Source: Ectocarpus siliculosus
Lineage: Eukaryota; Sar; Phaeophyceae; Ectocarpales; Ectocarpaceae
Direction of reading: 5' to 3'
DNA length: 64,000 nucleotides
NCBI GenBank assembly: GCA_000310025.1
Contig: FN648527.1
Location: 113,282-177,281 of the forward strand
The stretch's first letter is position 1; every line of letters begins with the position of its first letter. The notes under the pieces were generated by a model that did not search any database, was not told the DNA's origin, and saw nothing but the letters and a program-made list of their open reading frames with translations. This document shows positions 1 through 11,170 of this stretch, in pieces. The translations under genes and the position numbers were made by a program.

Positions 1-113
1 ATGGCGGCGTTGCAACCGTCTCATCGATATCATTCCCAAAATATATGTTTGGGTGTTGGCATCCTGTTCGTTGTGGAGTAGTCCAAGGGGTGTGGTATCT
101 CGTGTCCCTCACC
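1..113. mobile_element. Edge-truncated copy of the 31.4-kb MITE family
   Basis: The first ~113 bases resemble the right half of the MITE at 31390-31606. Shared landmarks in the same order are 'cggcgttg.aaccgtctc', 'gcatcct.ttcgt.gtggagta' and an end matching 'ggtgtg.tatct.gtgt'. Identity fades after about position 113, so the terminal TA cannot be placed, and the left half lies outside the window. Confidence 0.6.
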
Positions 114-876
114 CTTTTGTTTTGTCATGTTCGTTGAGAGGTTTACACTACCACGACGTCCACCACCAGATAACAAGAACAGAAACTCCGTCTATGATCA
201 AGGGTTGTCGTATGGACGGGCTCTTTCCGACCACGCAACACGGGTTGGCCGCACCAGCCATGTCACCATCGTTTTCTGCCGTTTGGGGATCACCGGTTAA
301 CAAAACGTGTGTAACCCTTACACTCAGCGTCTTGAGGAAATCCAGTCAATGCGGTTCGCCCTAAGCCACATTTGGCTAATCATACGCCTAAGCTGTGAAC
401 TCACCACGGGCGTGGATGCTTATGAAAATTCGACCTCATCTCTTGGAGGACTTCTCGAACGATGTGTTGTTTCCTCTCGTCCCATGACCCAATGTTTACG
501 AGGTGATGGGTTGCCTCCATTAGATCCAGGGAAAAAACCACACGACCCCAGCGCTGGCGCTTTTTGTCCGATTGCTGCAGCTTGGTTTGTATCTGAAGTA
601 TAAATTGAGTGAAGGATCCCTTCTCAGCCTGTCGGGGTCAAACGTCGAGAGAGAGAGAACAACGGACGACCGTGGATGTCGAAGGACACGACACGCTGAA
701 GATATTGCATGACATAAACAGTTTAGTCCACGGCTCCCATATTTTGCGAAGAACTAGCGTTTGACTCTCAGAGCACGGCTTCGCCTATCTGTTGCAAGCA
801 TGTTTAATTTGATGGCCCGAGGCGTTTTGCAGTCCATTTCGTCGACAAAACGGCAAGGCCTCAAACCGACTCTGGC
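114..876. other. No gene seen
   Basis: Reading frames here are short and overlapping, without recognisable domains. A short GA-rich run lies near 648-658. I see nothing I can support as a gene. Confidence 0.5.
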
Positions 877-1500
877 CTAAGCGCTTGCCTCGACAACCAA
901 GAGCTTCTCATCCGCCGGAATCGGGACAGACGGCACATCGAACTGGAAGTACGACAACCAGTCAATGATTACACAACGACGCAGTGCGTCCCGCTCCTCT
1001 TTCGTCTTGGAAAGATCCATTTCTGCGACAGTGCCGGCTCTGTGGCAGTACATCAGCGCCGTCCCGTCGCCGCCGCCCACGAACCTCTTCCCCCAACCGG
1101 GAGTGGCCCAATCGCACCCCATTTCTCTCGAAAATATCCACGTCGCCAGATGTCTGATGGTGGTACTGCCGGCACCGTCATAGTTTGGTTTCGAATCGAC
1201 GAGGCATGGCGACCCTGCACGTCTTAGCTCCTCGGCCGTATCGATCCAAAGGTCCGCGTCCGGCATACGCGGATGAAACCCTTTCCATATGGTATCGTTG
1301 AAGTCGTTCCAAACGTGCAAGCAGTCTTCAAAGGTCCACCCTGACTCGGCATATTGGCCAGATGCAAGGTCGGCGCACACATCGGCAGGTTCCACCCGAC
1401 TTAGCGCTCCAGTTGCAAGTGCCAAACCGCTTTCCTCAAAAAATGGCGTGAGCAGCAGAAGCGACCCCGGCAGAGCCCAGCGCGACACGATCATCACCAT
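877..1500 (-). CDS. Hypothetical secreted or membrane-anchored protein
   Basis: I do not recognise this protein. It is 207 residues from the ATG at 1500; an in-frame GTG lies 18 bases upstream and the frame is open back to a TAG near 1566. Residues ~7-21 are hydrophobic (ALPGSLLLLTPFF), consistent with a signal peptide or anchor. The rest is rich in Trp and has six well-spaced Cys. Composition looks like a folded protein: 'RHLATWIFSREMGCDW', 'YCHR', 'EMDLS' and 'DWLSYFQFDVPSV'. It is the only long frame in the first 7 kb with this quality. A minus-strand AG lies just upstream of the GTG (1519-1520), so it could be the last exon of a longer gene. There is no neighbour context. Function unknown; a glycan-related lumenal enzyme is only a guess. 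Confidence 0.5.
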   Translation of the reverse strand: MVMIVSRWALPGSLLLLTPFFEESGLALATGALSRVEPADVCADLASGQYAESGWTFEDCLHVWNDFNDTIWKGFHPRMPDADLWIDTAEELRRAGSPCLVDSKPNYDGAGSTTIRHLATWIFSREMGCDWATPGWGKRFVGGGDGTALMYCHRAGTVAEMDLSKTKEERDALRRCVIIDWLSYFQFDVPSVPIPADEKLLVVEASA

Positions 1501-1518
1501 TCTTCTTTCCAGGGACAC

Positions 1519-2227
1519 CTGCTCATGAGCAAGTATTTTCGGGTTGATTACGGTAGATGACGTGTGGTCCTAAAGAGGGACGTTGACGGCCATTTCTGCA
1601 TGGTCTGCGAGAGGGGGCGTCATGGGGGAGGTTGTTAATGACAGAAAGGGTAGCAGATGAAGAGGGATCAAGTTGCTTGCAGCGACTCCACTCTCGTGTT
1701 GTTTGCTGTTCTACCATCCTCCTTGCCCGTACTCTTCGTATCGCCAAGTCTACCATGCGGTGAACGCAGAGACAAGGAGGGAAGCGTCGCCATGAAAGCA
1801 GCAACGTCACCCGCGGCTCATTCCCCCCTCTCTGTAGTATTGGTGTATTGGTTCGAGCTGAGCACAATGTGCGCTCGCCATCAAAGCAAACTTGATGATG
1901 GGGTCAACCAGTAACAACAACATATTCTTCTACCTCTTTGTTCCTGAACACCGAGCTGCAATGGAACTCGAAGTGTCCACCTCTGCTTGTAGGCTCACAC
2001 ACTAGCCCACGGATTGAATCTTTCGTACCACGGCACGACGGCAGTAAGGATCTTCTTCTCAATGCACTAGTCACCAGCTCGGACCTGTGGCGGTACACAT
2101 CTAAAGACTACAGCACATATATCTCCTGGTGCTGTTCATGGTGGCACGGTGCGGCAGGACTGCGCCGAGTATTACCGAGAACTAGACGCCTTCTATGGTG
2201 TTATCTTTCGGTTACTACAATGGTGGT
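1519..2227. other. No gene seen
   Basis: Only short frames on both strands. I find no conserved motif or tandem repeat that I could confirm by eye. Confidence 0.45.
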
Positions 2228-2330
2228 CGAGAACATCATGTTGTGCGGGATCGAGAACCTTTACTGCGTGCAAAGGGGATGATCGGACCACGTTGTTTCG
2301 AATTTGTCAAGCACCCTCGAGGCAGGTACA
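2228..2330 (+). repeat. Dispersed repeat, second copy at 40926-41040
   Basis: About 100 bases match the piggyBac intron at 40926-41040: 'gtcgagaac', 'gtgcaaaggg.atgat', 'accacgttgt' and 'tgtcaagcaccctcga' occur in the same order. Probably an unclassified interspersed element. Confidence 0.6.
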
Positions 2331-2699
2331 CACGAAACGTTCAACGGTTTCAGGAAGTGAAAGCAAACTATTAAGTCATACGCAGCGAACTGCCATCCGT
2401 ACGCGAGGAAGTAACCCAAGATGCCGAACACCCTTAGCAGGGTGCAGCGCACCCTTCGTGGGACTCGCCAAATACCTCACGGTCCTTCGCGCTTAGTGAT
2501 GTGAAAGCCTGGTCCGGTGAGAACCCTTCCTAAACGCACTATTTCTTGTGGCGAAGAATCATGCTATATACTTGCAGGATGGTCGACGTGTCGTGACTAT
2601 TTCATACTTTTAGTGTCGGGAAAAAAACAAATCGTAGGTCGGAATTCGTTTTTGGCTACACAGCAGTATGGACCAGACACCGGGGGAGGTTCTCGTTCA

Positions 2700-3085
2700 G
2701 CATGATGAAGGCCGACACGCATCGTAAATGATGAACAGCACGGAGCATAGACGTGCAGCACGCGCCAGCCGTACTTGTAGGCCTACCGCAAGCCATGAAG
2801 GGGTAGCGCAGCTTTGGTAGCACGCATGCATCCACACCACGCTCTTTTACGCTGCAGCAGCACGCACAGCAACAGTACATACGTGCAATCACTCACAGAT
2901 AAAGGCCGACACACGACGCAACTGATTGAAAGCATAGAACGACGCGTAGCAGGGGTCGCCCGTACCTGCAGGCCTACCGCAAGCTAACTCATGTTTATGC
3001 GCAGCTTTGGACGCACGTGTATGCATATCGACAGCGGCATCACGCTTGAGACGGCACACACAGCAGTACGCGACAGACAGCAACG
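2700..3085. repeat. Unit B, about 190 bp, two diverged tandem copies
   Basis: Copy 1 starts near 2705 and copy 2 near 2903. Both run 'aaggccgacac...cgtac.tg.aggcctaccgcaagc...gcgcagctttgg...cgca.g.atgca'. An inverted relative lies at 18160-18340 (the same words reverse-complemented, including 'catggcttgcggtagg'). It is followed at both loci by unit C repeats. Confidence 0.65.
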
Positions 3086-3117
3086 TTCCTTCTCGTAAAT
3101 CCCCCCCCGGGGGGGTG

Positions 3118-3490
3118 TTAGTGTCTAAATCCCCCCCCGTCTGTATCTCCGCCCACAAGGCGCCAATCGAGCCAGGACATGCACGGCTGTGTTGCTGTAA
3201 TGTAGGGCTATCGCGAGACCCACCGAACAGCCGAAACGATGCAAGTTTTGGTGCAACCATGGCTGATGGGCACAATGTATCTGTTGCCCCAACCTGCCCT
3301 CCGGGAGGGGATTAGTGTCAAAAAAAACCCCGTCTGTATCCCCGCCCACAAGGCACCAATCGAACCACGAACACCGGTAGAAGTGTTTGAAACATGCGCG
3401 TAGAGCGCACAGCAGCGGGCAGCAGGTGAGGCGACCAGCACGTCACGTATTCCTGCCCCAACTTTACACGCACCCAATGGGAACCGAACA
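3118..3490 (+). repeat. Unit C and C2 repeats
   Basis: Begins in a C-run followed by 'gtctgtatctccgcccaca', with 'ccatggctgatggg' and a CCGGGAGGGG end. It is followed by a second start (3336) that continues into a different tail, C2 ('cagcagcgggcagcaggtga', 'aaccgaaca'). The same C-C2 order recurs at 18419-18800, and inverted C copies lie at 20060-20545. These unit starts account for the G/C homopolymers seen here. Confidence 0.75.
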
Positions 3491-3499
3491 TATACATAC

Positions 3500-4083
3500 G
3501 TGGACGAACTGACAGACAAGATGATAGAGATATCAACCTGTGCAAGAAGATACGAATTTTTGGCCCTGCGGACCTACACCCCGACCTATATCCGCACATC
3601 CGCAAAAGCCATGGAACATCGAATGCTCAATAGCACAAACCGCATGTACCGCCGCAAACACCAGCGCTGCGTCGAGATAGGGCGTGACAGATACATGTGC
3701 GGCAAGAACGCGATGGAGCCGCGGGCGGCCTCCTACCTGGCGGTAGTCTATCTGCGATGGTACGCCTACGGATGTGTTACATGCTGCTGCTGGTATTTAC
3801 TGCGATGATGGGAAAAAAGTGGTGCTGAGGCTGCTGCTGTCCTGTCTGTGTGTGTGTGTATTCTATTTTCGCCGTTTCTCGGTGTAAGTGGGGTGCGATC
3901 ACGAAATGCTAGCGATGTTGTGATGGATGGTACAGCAGTACTATATTGCTGTTTTCTTTCGAAATGCTTCATTATTCTTCTTCGGTTGCTGGGGAGTGAG
4001 ACACACCGAACACCCGTCGTCTTGCCGGCAACATTATCTACGAGGCTTTGCGCTGACTCTTTCAAACCCACGCGTACTATTTA
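3500..4083. other. No gene seen
   Basis: Short frames only, with a (TG)n-like stretch near 3845-3860. No supported feature. Confidence 0.45.
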
Positions 4084-4345
4084 CTATAGGTAAGGATTGG
4101 CCCCCGCCCCCCGATGGGGCAGGGGGCCAACATCCAGGACGGATGGTGGTGAGTGTCCGGGAGGACGGCAAGAAGAAGAAGAAGGGGAGAGGATTTGTAG
4201 GGGCGGGAAGAAGGGACGGTGTTGGGAGAGGCAAGGAAGTGGTGAAGAATTTCGGCACTCGACGAGCGCGTGGTCCCGTCGGGGGTGAAAGGTAAACGTC
4301 AGTCCGTAGTCTTGTCTATCGGAATCGAAAAGCCGAAAAATCGAG
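4084..4345 (-). repeat. Diverged copy of the 22.4/33.1-kb dispersed repeat
   Basis: Starts with the family's G/C palindrome (CCCC.ATGGGG between runs of C and G). It continues with 'ggatggtggtgagtgtccgg' and a purine-rich tract that matches the reverse complement of the 22405-22815 copy. The far end is diverged and its boundary is approximate. Confidence 0.55.
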
Positions 4346-5430
4346 GTATACATTATGTACACAGCGATGGAAAAGGCCGACGAGGATGTACGAAGAGAGG
4401 GAATTGCACCCCACGTTCGAAGTCGGTGTGAAAACCGCGGCAAGGAAGGAGTGCGAAGGGAACAAAAAAAAAAAGGAGACGTCGACGTTTGCGTCGTGGA
4501 ACGATCCTTCCGTATATCGCAGGTACTCACCAATGCAAGACGGGGAGGTAAAATACCCATCGTGAAAGTCAAAGCGCAGATCATAACTGCATATGACTCA
4601 TGCGCGGAGAAGTTACCACGAAGACTTATCAACAAGAAGTTTGAAGGCCGGCTGAGAAGGTTTGAAGCCACAAACACTTCAGCGACGATGGCAAGTGCAA
4701 CGTCAAAACTTCACAGGAAGAAAAGTGCATATGAAAAAAGTGCATACAAAAAAAGAAAAGGCCTGATGCCGACCGACGGCTCTCTCGGAATAAAGGGATT
4801 CCCACAATTTCCAACAGGTAATCCACAAGTATCGAGGAGGCCGACGACAATTAGTGACACACATGTGGTACGCAAAGAAAGATAGGGCAAGGAAACGCAA
4901 GGGGAAAAAAGTCATACTTTAATGCAATCCTTCCTTATAACTTCACTCACCGACGAAAGTCATAGCGAGATTGAACCAAGGGGGTGTACCGCTTTCTCTT
5001 TCCCGTGATGCTGACTCCTAGTCTCAGTTGATACCTTGCATAGCGCGCAGAGGGAGCGGAGAACTCCGGAATATCTGTCGTTGGTTTCTGTTTGCTTGCG
5101 GACCCCTCCGGGCCAGTTTGTTTGAGCGTACCTTTTTAGGGTAAGTTAGCCTGTGACCACGGTAATCGACCGCGTCAAGGGTTGGATCAGTAGGGTACTT
5201 GGGTAGAGAGAGATCGGAACGGTTTTTAACGGGAAGACAATAACAAGAACAACAATGATGAAGGTCGACTCGTCTTGCGTCGTTCGGTTTAAAATGATAA
5301 ATGCGAAGGGTGGGCTGCGTAAAGATCCAGCCGTCTTTTTCGGCAGTGGCAAAGAAATATGCAACCACATGCCGCAAAAACCAAAGTTGAGCGGGTACTG
5401 CTGTATGTAGTAAATAGAACACCGCCTTCT
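4346..5430. other. No convincing gene; two long frames of doubtful status
   Basis: Two frames stand out by length only. One at 4355-4885 (+, 176 residues) is Lys/Arg-rich with no domain. One at 5024-5767 (-, 247 residues) has low-complexity Cys/Arg/Leu content and overlaps a dispersed repeat. Neither shows splice support or a family motif. I treat both as probably non-coding. Confidence 0.35.
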
Positions 5431-6010
5431 CTGTTGTTACAGGCAGGTTTGCTTCCACAACCCCGGAACCCAACCCACTCTTGTATTTCGGCGTACAAGA
5501 CCCCAATCGACGCAAGCACCGGTAGGAGAGTGCGTGGAAGATGCCGCGACAGCACAACTCCACCTTCCTACAACAGCGATGTACAGTTGTACTGCTGTCG
5601 TTGTAGCACCATGTGGAAGATCTAAGAGGGGTCCTCCTGCGCGGTAACGACAACATGGCGAGAGCTCTACGTGTACCTGTCGTCGACACATGTGGCAGCC
5701 GTACGACACACGAACGGATGATTGCATCGCATGGTACTATGGTTCGCCGTGGCAGGAAGTATCCCATCCAGTTAGGTCGTTGCGGTAGTACGCGGACGTC
5801 GTTCGGCGTCTAGTCCATACTGCTGTAGCAAAAACACAGCAGTAATCGAGCTGTGCATGCAATTTTTTGCTCTGGTTCACTTTTTTGCCTCCACAACCCG
5901 AGAATCCCACTGCTGCATCTCGACCTACAAGACTCCAATCAACAAACCAGCACTGGCAGAAGCGCGTGGAAGATGCTGTGACAGCACAACTGAGTCGACA
6001 CTCGTACGAC
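5430..6010 (+). repeat. Two direct copies of a repeat related to unit C
   Basis: Copies near 5450-5605 and 5885-6050 share 'ccacaacccg.gaa.ccac', 'acaagac.ccaatc.ac', 'gcgtggaagatgc.g.gacag' and 'cacaact', and end in ACTGCTGT. The 'cgcc.acaag.caccaatcga' core of unit C is recognisable, so the families are related. Confidence 0.6.
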
Positions 6011-6224
6011 TTTTATGTACAGTCGGCGCATGGTCCCAACTGCTGTAGAAATTCAAAAATCGAGCCATCTTTTTTTTATTTTTTTCCATACTAATAACAA
6101 GAAATGTATCACGTCACGACGACCATCCTGTAAGTATAGACTTAACTACGATTATGTCGGAGGCCTGAGACGCAAGAGTTCAGCCATTATTCCACTCTAA
6201 AAACAAGACGTTAAATATTGGTGC

Positions 6225-6552
6225 ATCAGTTCGCGGTCGCCTTGATACTTTATTTTTCGCCGGCTGGCTGTTGCCCGCTGCAGCGGGCCAGTCTCTGGAT
6301 CGCATCGCCCCTGTCGCGAGCTCGAAACTCCAAAGGAGAGTAGAGTTACAGCACGGTGAATGCACGCAACCACTTTCTCAGTCATTGGGCTAGACGTTGC
6401 GGTGCGGCAAGTCGGTTTTATTTGTTTTTTATTGGGGTTGAAATACTTTCTCGGCCGTCTTCGCCGACGTGGGCGTGCCACTTTCACGACCACAGCGTCG
6501 CTGTCGCGAGCTCCAAACTCCAAGGGAGAGCAGAGTGACAGCACCGTGAAGT
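6225..6552 (+). repeat. Tandem duplication, about 193 bp
   Basis: 'ctgtcgcgagctc.aaactcc' followed by 'gagagtagagt.acagca' occurs at about 6310 and again at about 6502 with few changes. The sequence upstream of each is more diverged. Confidence 0.65.
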
Positions 6553-7146
6553 ATGGCTAAATATCGTGCATCCGGGCGCGTCTACGCAAGGGACTTCAAG
6601 GGACTGTGATCTCTAAAAAATTACGCAGCTCATTGGACGAGATTTCGGAGAACGTCAACTCATAAATCATGCCACATACTTGAAGTACAAGCGTACATGC
6701 AGTACCTTGCACAGTTTTTTTTTGCCGCATGGTCTCATCTGTAGATAGATATCGACAGACTGTCCGTACAATCTGGTATGCGTTGTAGGCACAGTGGTAG
6801 TGCATGCATGCATCCTGTCGCCTTCTCTAGCGGAAGCAACGCGAACTGGAGTATGTGCATCGTGTATTGTCACCGCACGCACGGATGGTTATTACGTACT
6901 ACGTGGTATATGCCACACACACCCTCCAACCCTCCAAGTTGCACATACTATACAGCTGTAGCAAGGAAGATTGGACAAATGAATGTAGATTAATACAACT
7001 TTAGACTTGAACATGCACACAAATCTCACGGCATCATCAATTGCTGCAAGTGCTGCAAGGTTGTACGCATATGTCTGTGAACACTGTTGTTGTACTGCTG
7101 CTGTTGTATTGAAGGTGGTGCTGTAGACTGCGCCCCATCGTATATA
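6553..7146. other. No gene seen
   Basis: AT-richer stretch with short frames and a CTGCTGTTGT run near 7094. No supported gene up to the inverted-repeat element starting at 7147. Confidence 0.45.
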
Positions 7147-8032
7147 CTTCCTCTGTCCCATAAGTCTAGTCGGTTATGTTGGGGGAGACCGTTAACGGTG
7201 TCGGATGCCTTCGGCGATGATTTTTTTAAAATCTTGAGCGTTTTTTGGGTCGAAACACATTTTTTTTTCTTGCGCACTACCCTGCATGATCTAGCGGCCA
7301 GCAAAAAAGTAGTCTGACCAAAAATGGCCATTTTTAGACCCCTTTCCAGAGGGGGGTGGGGTGGGGGCACTATGAAAAACAATACAACGACACCCAAGCC
7401 TTGCCCCAAACCCTAAACCTAACTCCGCTCTACTCAAGAATCACACCGCGTCCCCACATACTAAAACCAGTATAATAGTGAACCCGCACTAAAAAAGACA
7501 CGGGCCTTACACAAAAACAAGGATACTTGGGGACCCACACTGAAACCAAGACAATTGGGGTTACCACACTAAAACCAAGACACTTGCGGGGCAAAACAAA
7601 GAGGGGTACGGCCCTCTTACCTTACGCCTCCTCGTCATCTGCCAGATAGTCCCAAGCCTTCTTAAAGGCCTCCTCATCGTACTTTACCCTTCTTTCCAAC
7701 GTTCCCGCCCTCTGCCGCACCCTCACCCCGGTACGTTCAACACTTAAGCCGTTGTCGCCCATCTTGCGGAGTGTTTGTGGGCTGTGGTATGCTGAATTTT
7801 AGGAAGTTTTGCGGGAATTCTATAAAATATTCTAAATAAAAAACTTGAAAAAATTCCCATAATTTCCTGTTTTCTGACCCTTTGTTTGTGGTCAAGTACT
7901 TTTTTTTTCTTTCCCATCACCATCGTCTACACGTCAGCTTTCAAACGAACCTAACTAAAAGGGTAGGGTCAACTTCTAATTACACGAACAACTTGTCATC
8001 CATAACCGACTAGACTTTTGGGACAGAGGAAG
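7147..8032. mobile_element. 886-bp TA-flanked TIR element (mariner/Stowaway-like)
   Basis: The left end at 7147 begins CTTCCTCTGTCCCA and continues AAGTCTAGTCGGTTATG after one variable base. The right end (8032, reverse strand) repeats this with a single mismatch over about 32 bp. Both ends are flanked directly by TA (7145-7146 and 8033-8034), the target duplication typical of Tc1/mariner. The CTYCCTCTGTCCCA terminus resembles Stowaway-type mariner-related MITEs. The interior has short direct repeats around 7525-7600 ('cacact.aaaccaagaca') and a 46-codon ORF on the minus strand (7622-7762). No full transposase is present, so it is non-autonomous. Confidence 0.85.
7622..7762 (-). CDS. Small 46-residue ORF inside the TIR element
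   Basis: ATG at 7762, stop TAA at 7622-7624. The product starts MGDNGLSVERTG, has an Arg-rich middle (RVRQRAGTLERRVKYDEE) and ends in an acidic amphipathic stretch (AFKKAWDYLADDEEA). Local GC is higher than in the rest of the element and the frame ends in a clean stop, which suggests past coding selection. It has no motif I recognise and is too small for a transposase. It could be an accessory peptide, or the tail of a captured or deleted gene. Confidence 0.4.
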   Translation of the reverse strand: MGDNGLSVERTGVRVRQRAGTLERRVKYDEEAFKKAWDYLADDEEA

Positions 8033-8288
8033 TACACAGTTAAACAAAAGAGATAAACTTTTCGTGATACCACACCGTTTCATGGAATAATTGCTGCAAG
8101 TTAGTCAGAAGTTAATCTGCGCACAGTGAACGTTCTGGGTTGTGTAATCAACTTCATGGGATAACTGCAGGAAGTTAGTCAGAGGTTAGAATATTTGCAG
8201 AGTGAATGAAAGAGTGCATATCCGGGTCACTCTCACTTTCGACATCCTCTCCTCTCATCCCCGCATCGACCTTCAGCTGCAACACAAC
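8033..8288. other. Short spacer with a degenerate duplication
   Basis: 'aattgctgcaagttagtcagaagtta' near 8090 and 'aactgcaggaagttagtcagaggtta' near 8164 form a roughly 70-bp degenerate tandem duplication. No gene seen. Confidence 0.5.
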
Positions 8289-8658
8289 ATGAACGCCCTC
8301 TCCCATAATGCCCAGCAACCTCGCCCCGGTGGGAGGTACTCCTCCGCTCGGGATCCCAACCGACCAGGTCAACAGCCGCGGCTACAAAGGTAAAAGAAAG
8401 TTCTCTCTTTTTAATTTTTTTCAATTTAATTCCGCCTGATGTGTGCCCGAACGTTGTTCAGGTGTTGCATGAAGACCTGACATGAAACTGCATCGCAACC
8501 GCAACCGCTAAATCTCTCCACAACAATGCCCTTTTTGCTTGCTGTTGTTGTCAGAGTGGAACAATATCCACGCGGTGTGGCGTCTTTACGCTGGTGTCAA
8601 GTCTCCGGACGGCAAGGAGTTCAAGCACGTCACCGTCGCCCCCGCCAGCCTTATCAAA
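8289..8658 (+). pseudogene. Possible 5' exons of the hAT-like relic
   Basis: A first block starts with ATG (8289; NALSHNAQQPRPGG) and ends at a GTAAAA donor after 'ctacaaag'. A second block begins after '...gttgttgtcag' (8554). Read from TGG at 8557 it gives WNNIHAVWRLYAGVKSPDGK then EFKHVTVAPASLIK, and it ends at AAA|GTAAAT (8658). The second block looks strongly coding, but the two do not join in frame without a shift, so the order of exons is inferred. It precedes the relic at 9033-11138 on the same strand and may be its N-terminus. Confidence 0.4.
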
Positions 8659-9032
8659 GTAAATCATGTGTACACCCGTTTACATCGGAACGTGATTGTG
8701 TAGTGAACAGTTAGCCCTGCGCCTGACCCTGTTTTTGCGCCAAATTTCTGTCCAGCGGATGTTCTTTCGAACATACTTTTTTATTTTTCATTTCGTTCTC
8801 AGACCAATCAACGCCCACCAATTTTGAAAGCAGCGTGCGTTTCCAGGACGAACGGACCGAACATTTGCTGTGATGGCTCGAATTTGAATTTTTTTGAATT
8901 TGTTTTGAGCGCGTGTGGATGCGCATGAACAACAACACACTGACAACACACGGCGGTGGGGTTGGTGTTAGTGCTCCCTCGTGATCCAAGTAGACCTGCG
9001 ACCACCCCACCGCGGACCAGCGCCACAATTTA

Positions 9033-11138
9033 ATGGCCGATGACGCGGAAGATGCGCGGAACGCATCCTCTACTCTGCCAACTCTTCCTGAAATCATTTT
9101 TGAATTCGAGGAGGAGAGTGGGGACCTTCCCCTTTTTGCTCTCCGCATTGGCTGCCTGCTTCACGTGCTACACCTCTCCATCAACGCGGGGATGGCGTGT
9201 GAGGTTTTCATGGGCCTTCTTGGCAAAGGTTCCTGGCACGAGTTGGAACATCAACACCTCGTGGCACTGCTTGGGTCGATCTGATACAACACCAGCAAGT
9301 CCGACTCCTCTTGCATTTCATGGAAAATATTTCAGCGCCTCGTGTTTGGGTGCAAAGGCTTTCAGTGGAAGAACAAGTTCATTAGGCCGGCCGAAACGCG
9401 ATGGAAGGTCGTTTGGGACGGGGCAGAAGTGCTTGAGGACCGATGGGAGGAGGCTAGATGGTTGCATGCGAAGTGAGCCGCCCAGGAGATGCTAGGCACG
9501 CCGTTCATGGGTTACTGGTTCAAGGCACTCTGCATGCTTGACAACCCTCTCATTCGTGTACACGCAAAGTTTTGCGTTGAGCTGAGAAAAGCAGTTGTCG
9601 GCTGGGCATACAACTGGATTCGGGGGAAGGGTGGCTACTTGTTGAAGGGCACGGCTGGCGGAGCGGAGCGTCTGCCCCCTGGGATGCGTTTGGCGGAGGC
9701 GGCCGACTTCTCTTTGCTGCTGCTGCGGCGGATCGAGGAGCTTCGCGCTCGCCCGTGGAAATATTTGACGGAGCTGCTCTGGTTTGCTCTCAACGAGCTG
9801 ACAGAAAACGAGGTAAGAAGGATGGGCATAGATGTATGTTGTACGTGATTGATGTGTTCCCTGTTCGTTTCCTGCACTTCATCCCTGCCGAAGTGCCGTC
9901 TTTCGGGCTGTGCTTGGCAAGTGCTGCTGCTGCTGCTGCTGCTGCATACCCTCCTCGTTTTCATGTTTTGTTTCTTTAGAAAAAGCCCGCCTTTTTCTCG
10001 GTGATTCTTTGCCAGACCTCGTTTCGTTTTGGTCCGTCTGCTCTCCTCATGTATGCTACGCGCCCTCCTTATGCCGCTGAAGGGCAATCGCTAGCAGCAC
10101 CGATCAACCCTCACACCCCATGATTTACCTCACGATTCTCTCCCTAAGGCTGGACCCTCACGCCCCTGGATTCCCTGCTGCCCTCCCCAAATGCTGCATG
10201 CAGTTTCGCCACTTTTTGCAGAACTTCGAGAACGAGGAAGGTGTTTTTTTCTGGGAGATGAGTGAGCGCTGGACAAAATGGACCGACATGCATCAGCACC
10301 TCCCCTACAGCATGGCCAGGTTAGCTTGCAGTTACTATACGAGGGCAAGTGGGCGGGGGCGGACAAGGCAAACGAGCATGCTGTAGGGAAGGAGTTTGCG
10401 CGGGCATTGCTAGTGGCGCTATGGCCTGAGAAAAACGAGAGTGCTGAGTGGAGGGAGTGGCAGGAGGAGCATGACATTCTCGGAATTTTGGAGGGGGACC
10501 TCTCGGAGGCAACGACACCAGGAGAAAAAGATAAGCTAACGTTTGGCATGTACACGGAGTTGAACGAGAGTGCTGAGTTCAGAAAAGAGGTTGAGGTGTA
10601 CGCCGCATCTGCGCACGAGAAGAAAGAGGTTGTAAGCGACGACCTAGATGTTGACAATCCACCGCCGCGTGTCTCAGCTTTTGGCATGATTTGGAACTTC
10701 CCTCTTTTATACGAATGGGCTCGTCACGCGATTTTCCTCGCTGTAATTCATGAACAGCTTGTGGGGAGCGTGTTTTCAAAGTACGATACTTGCACGCAGC
10801 AGCACGACTCGAGGGAGATTGATATCGTTCGCCTTGGCCAGTTCCGCTCGGCCCAGTCTAGGAGAATACGGAAGTTGCACGCGTCCAACCATGAAATTCG
10901 GGAGGCAGGAAACAAGGCAATTGCCGAAGCGAGAGCGTTGCGGAAAGCTGCCTCAGAAGCAGTTCCGAATGAGAGACAGCAGCGCAAACGCGGGCATGAT
11001 GTAACCCAGTTTGTGAGGACTGCAACTAATAAAGCTAAGTATGGCCCAGGGTGGCAGGTTAGGAGCGTGCTTGATATGTCGGAGTCGGAGTCTGAGAGTG
11101 ATGTGTCCGCGGAGCTCAGCGGAGAGGAGGATGATTAG
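9033..11138 (+). pseudogene. hAT-like transposase, C-terminal half, decayed
   Basis: One frame runs 9033-9812 with two internal TGA codons (9282 and 9474), ending at GAG|GTAAGA. A second exon begins near 10148 (LDPHAPGFPAALP). A one-base loss near 10325 shifts it into the frame of 10278-11138, which is then open to the stop. Family hints: 'GCLLHVLHLSIN' resembles the hAT C..H..HL segment; 'PAETRWKVVWDGAEVL' resembles the TRW block; 'PLLYEWARHAIFLAVIHEQL' with 'GSVFSKYD' sits where the C-terminal dimerisation region (P..L..A...L..P.S....R.FS) would be. The tail is acidic (SESESESDVSAE, EEDD). The N-terminal catalytic part is missing here and seems to lie inverted at 12054-13807. It cannot encode an active enzyme as it stands. 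Confidence 0.55.
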
Positions 11139-11170
11139 ATGTGATAGAAAATACGCCGTACTTCGGAAGT

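Noticed and set aside
5024-5767. 247-codon minus-strand frame as a gene
   Set aside because: Overlaps a dispersed repeat, no domain, no splice signals, biased composition.
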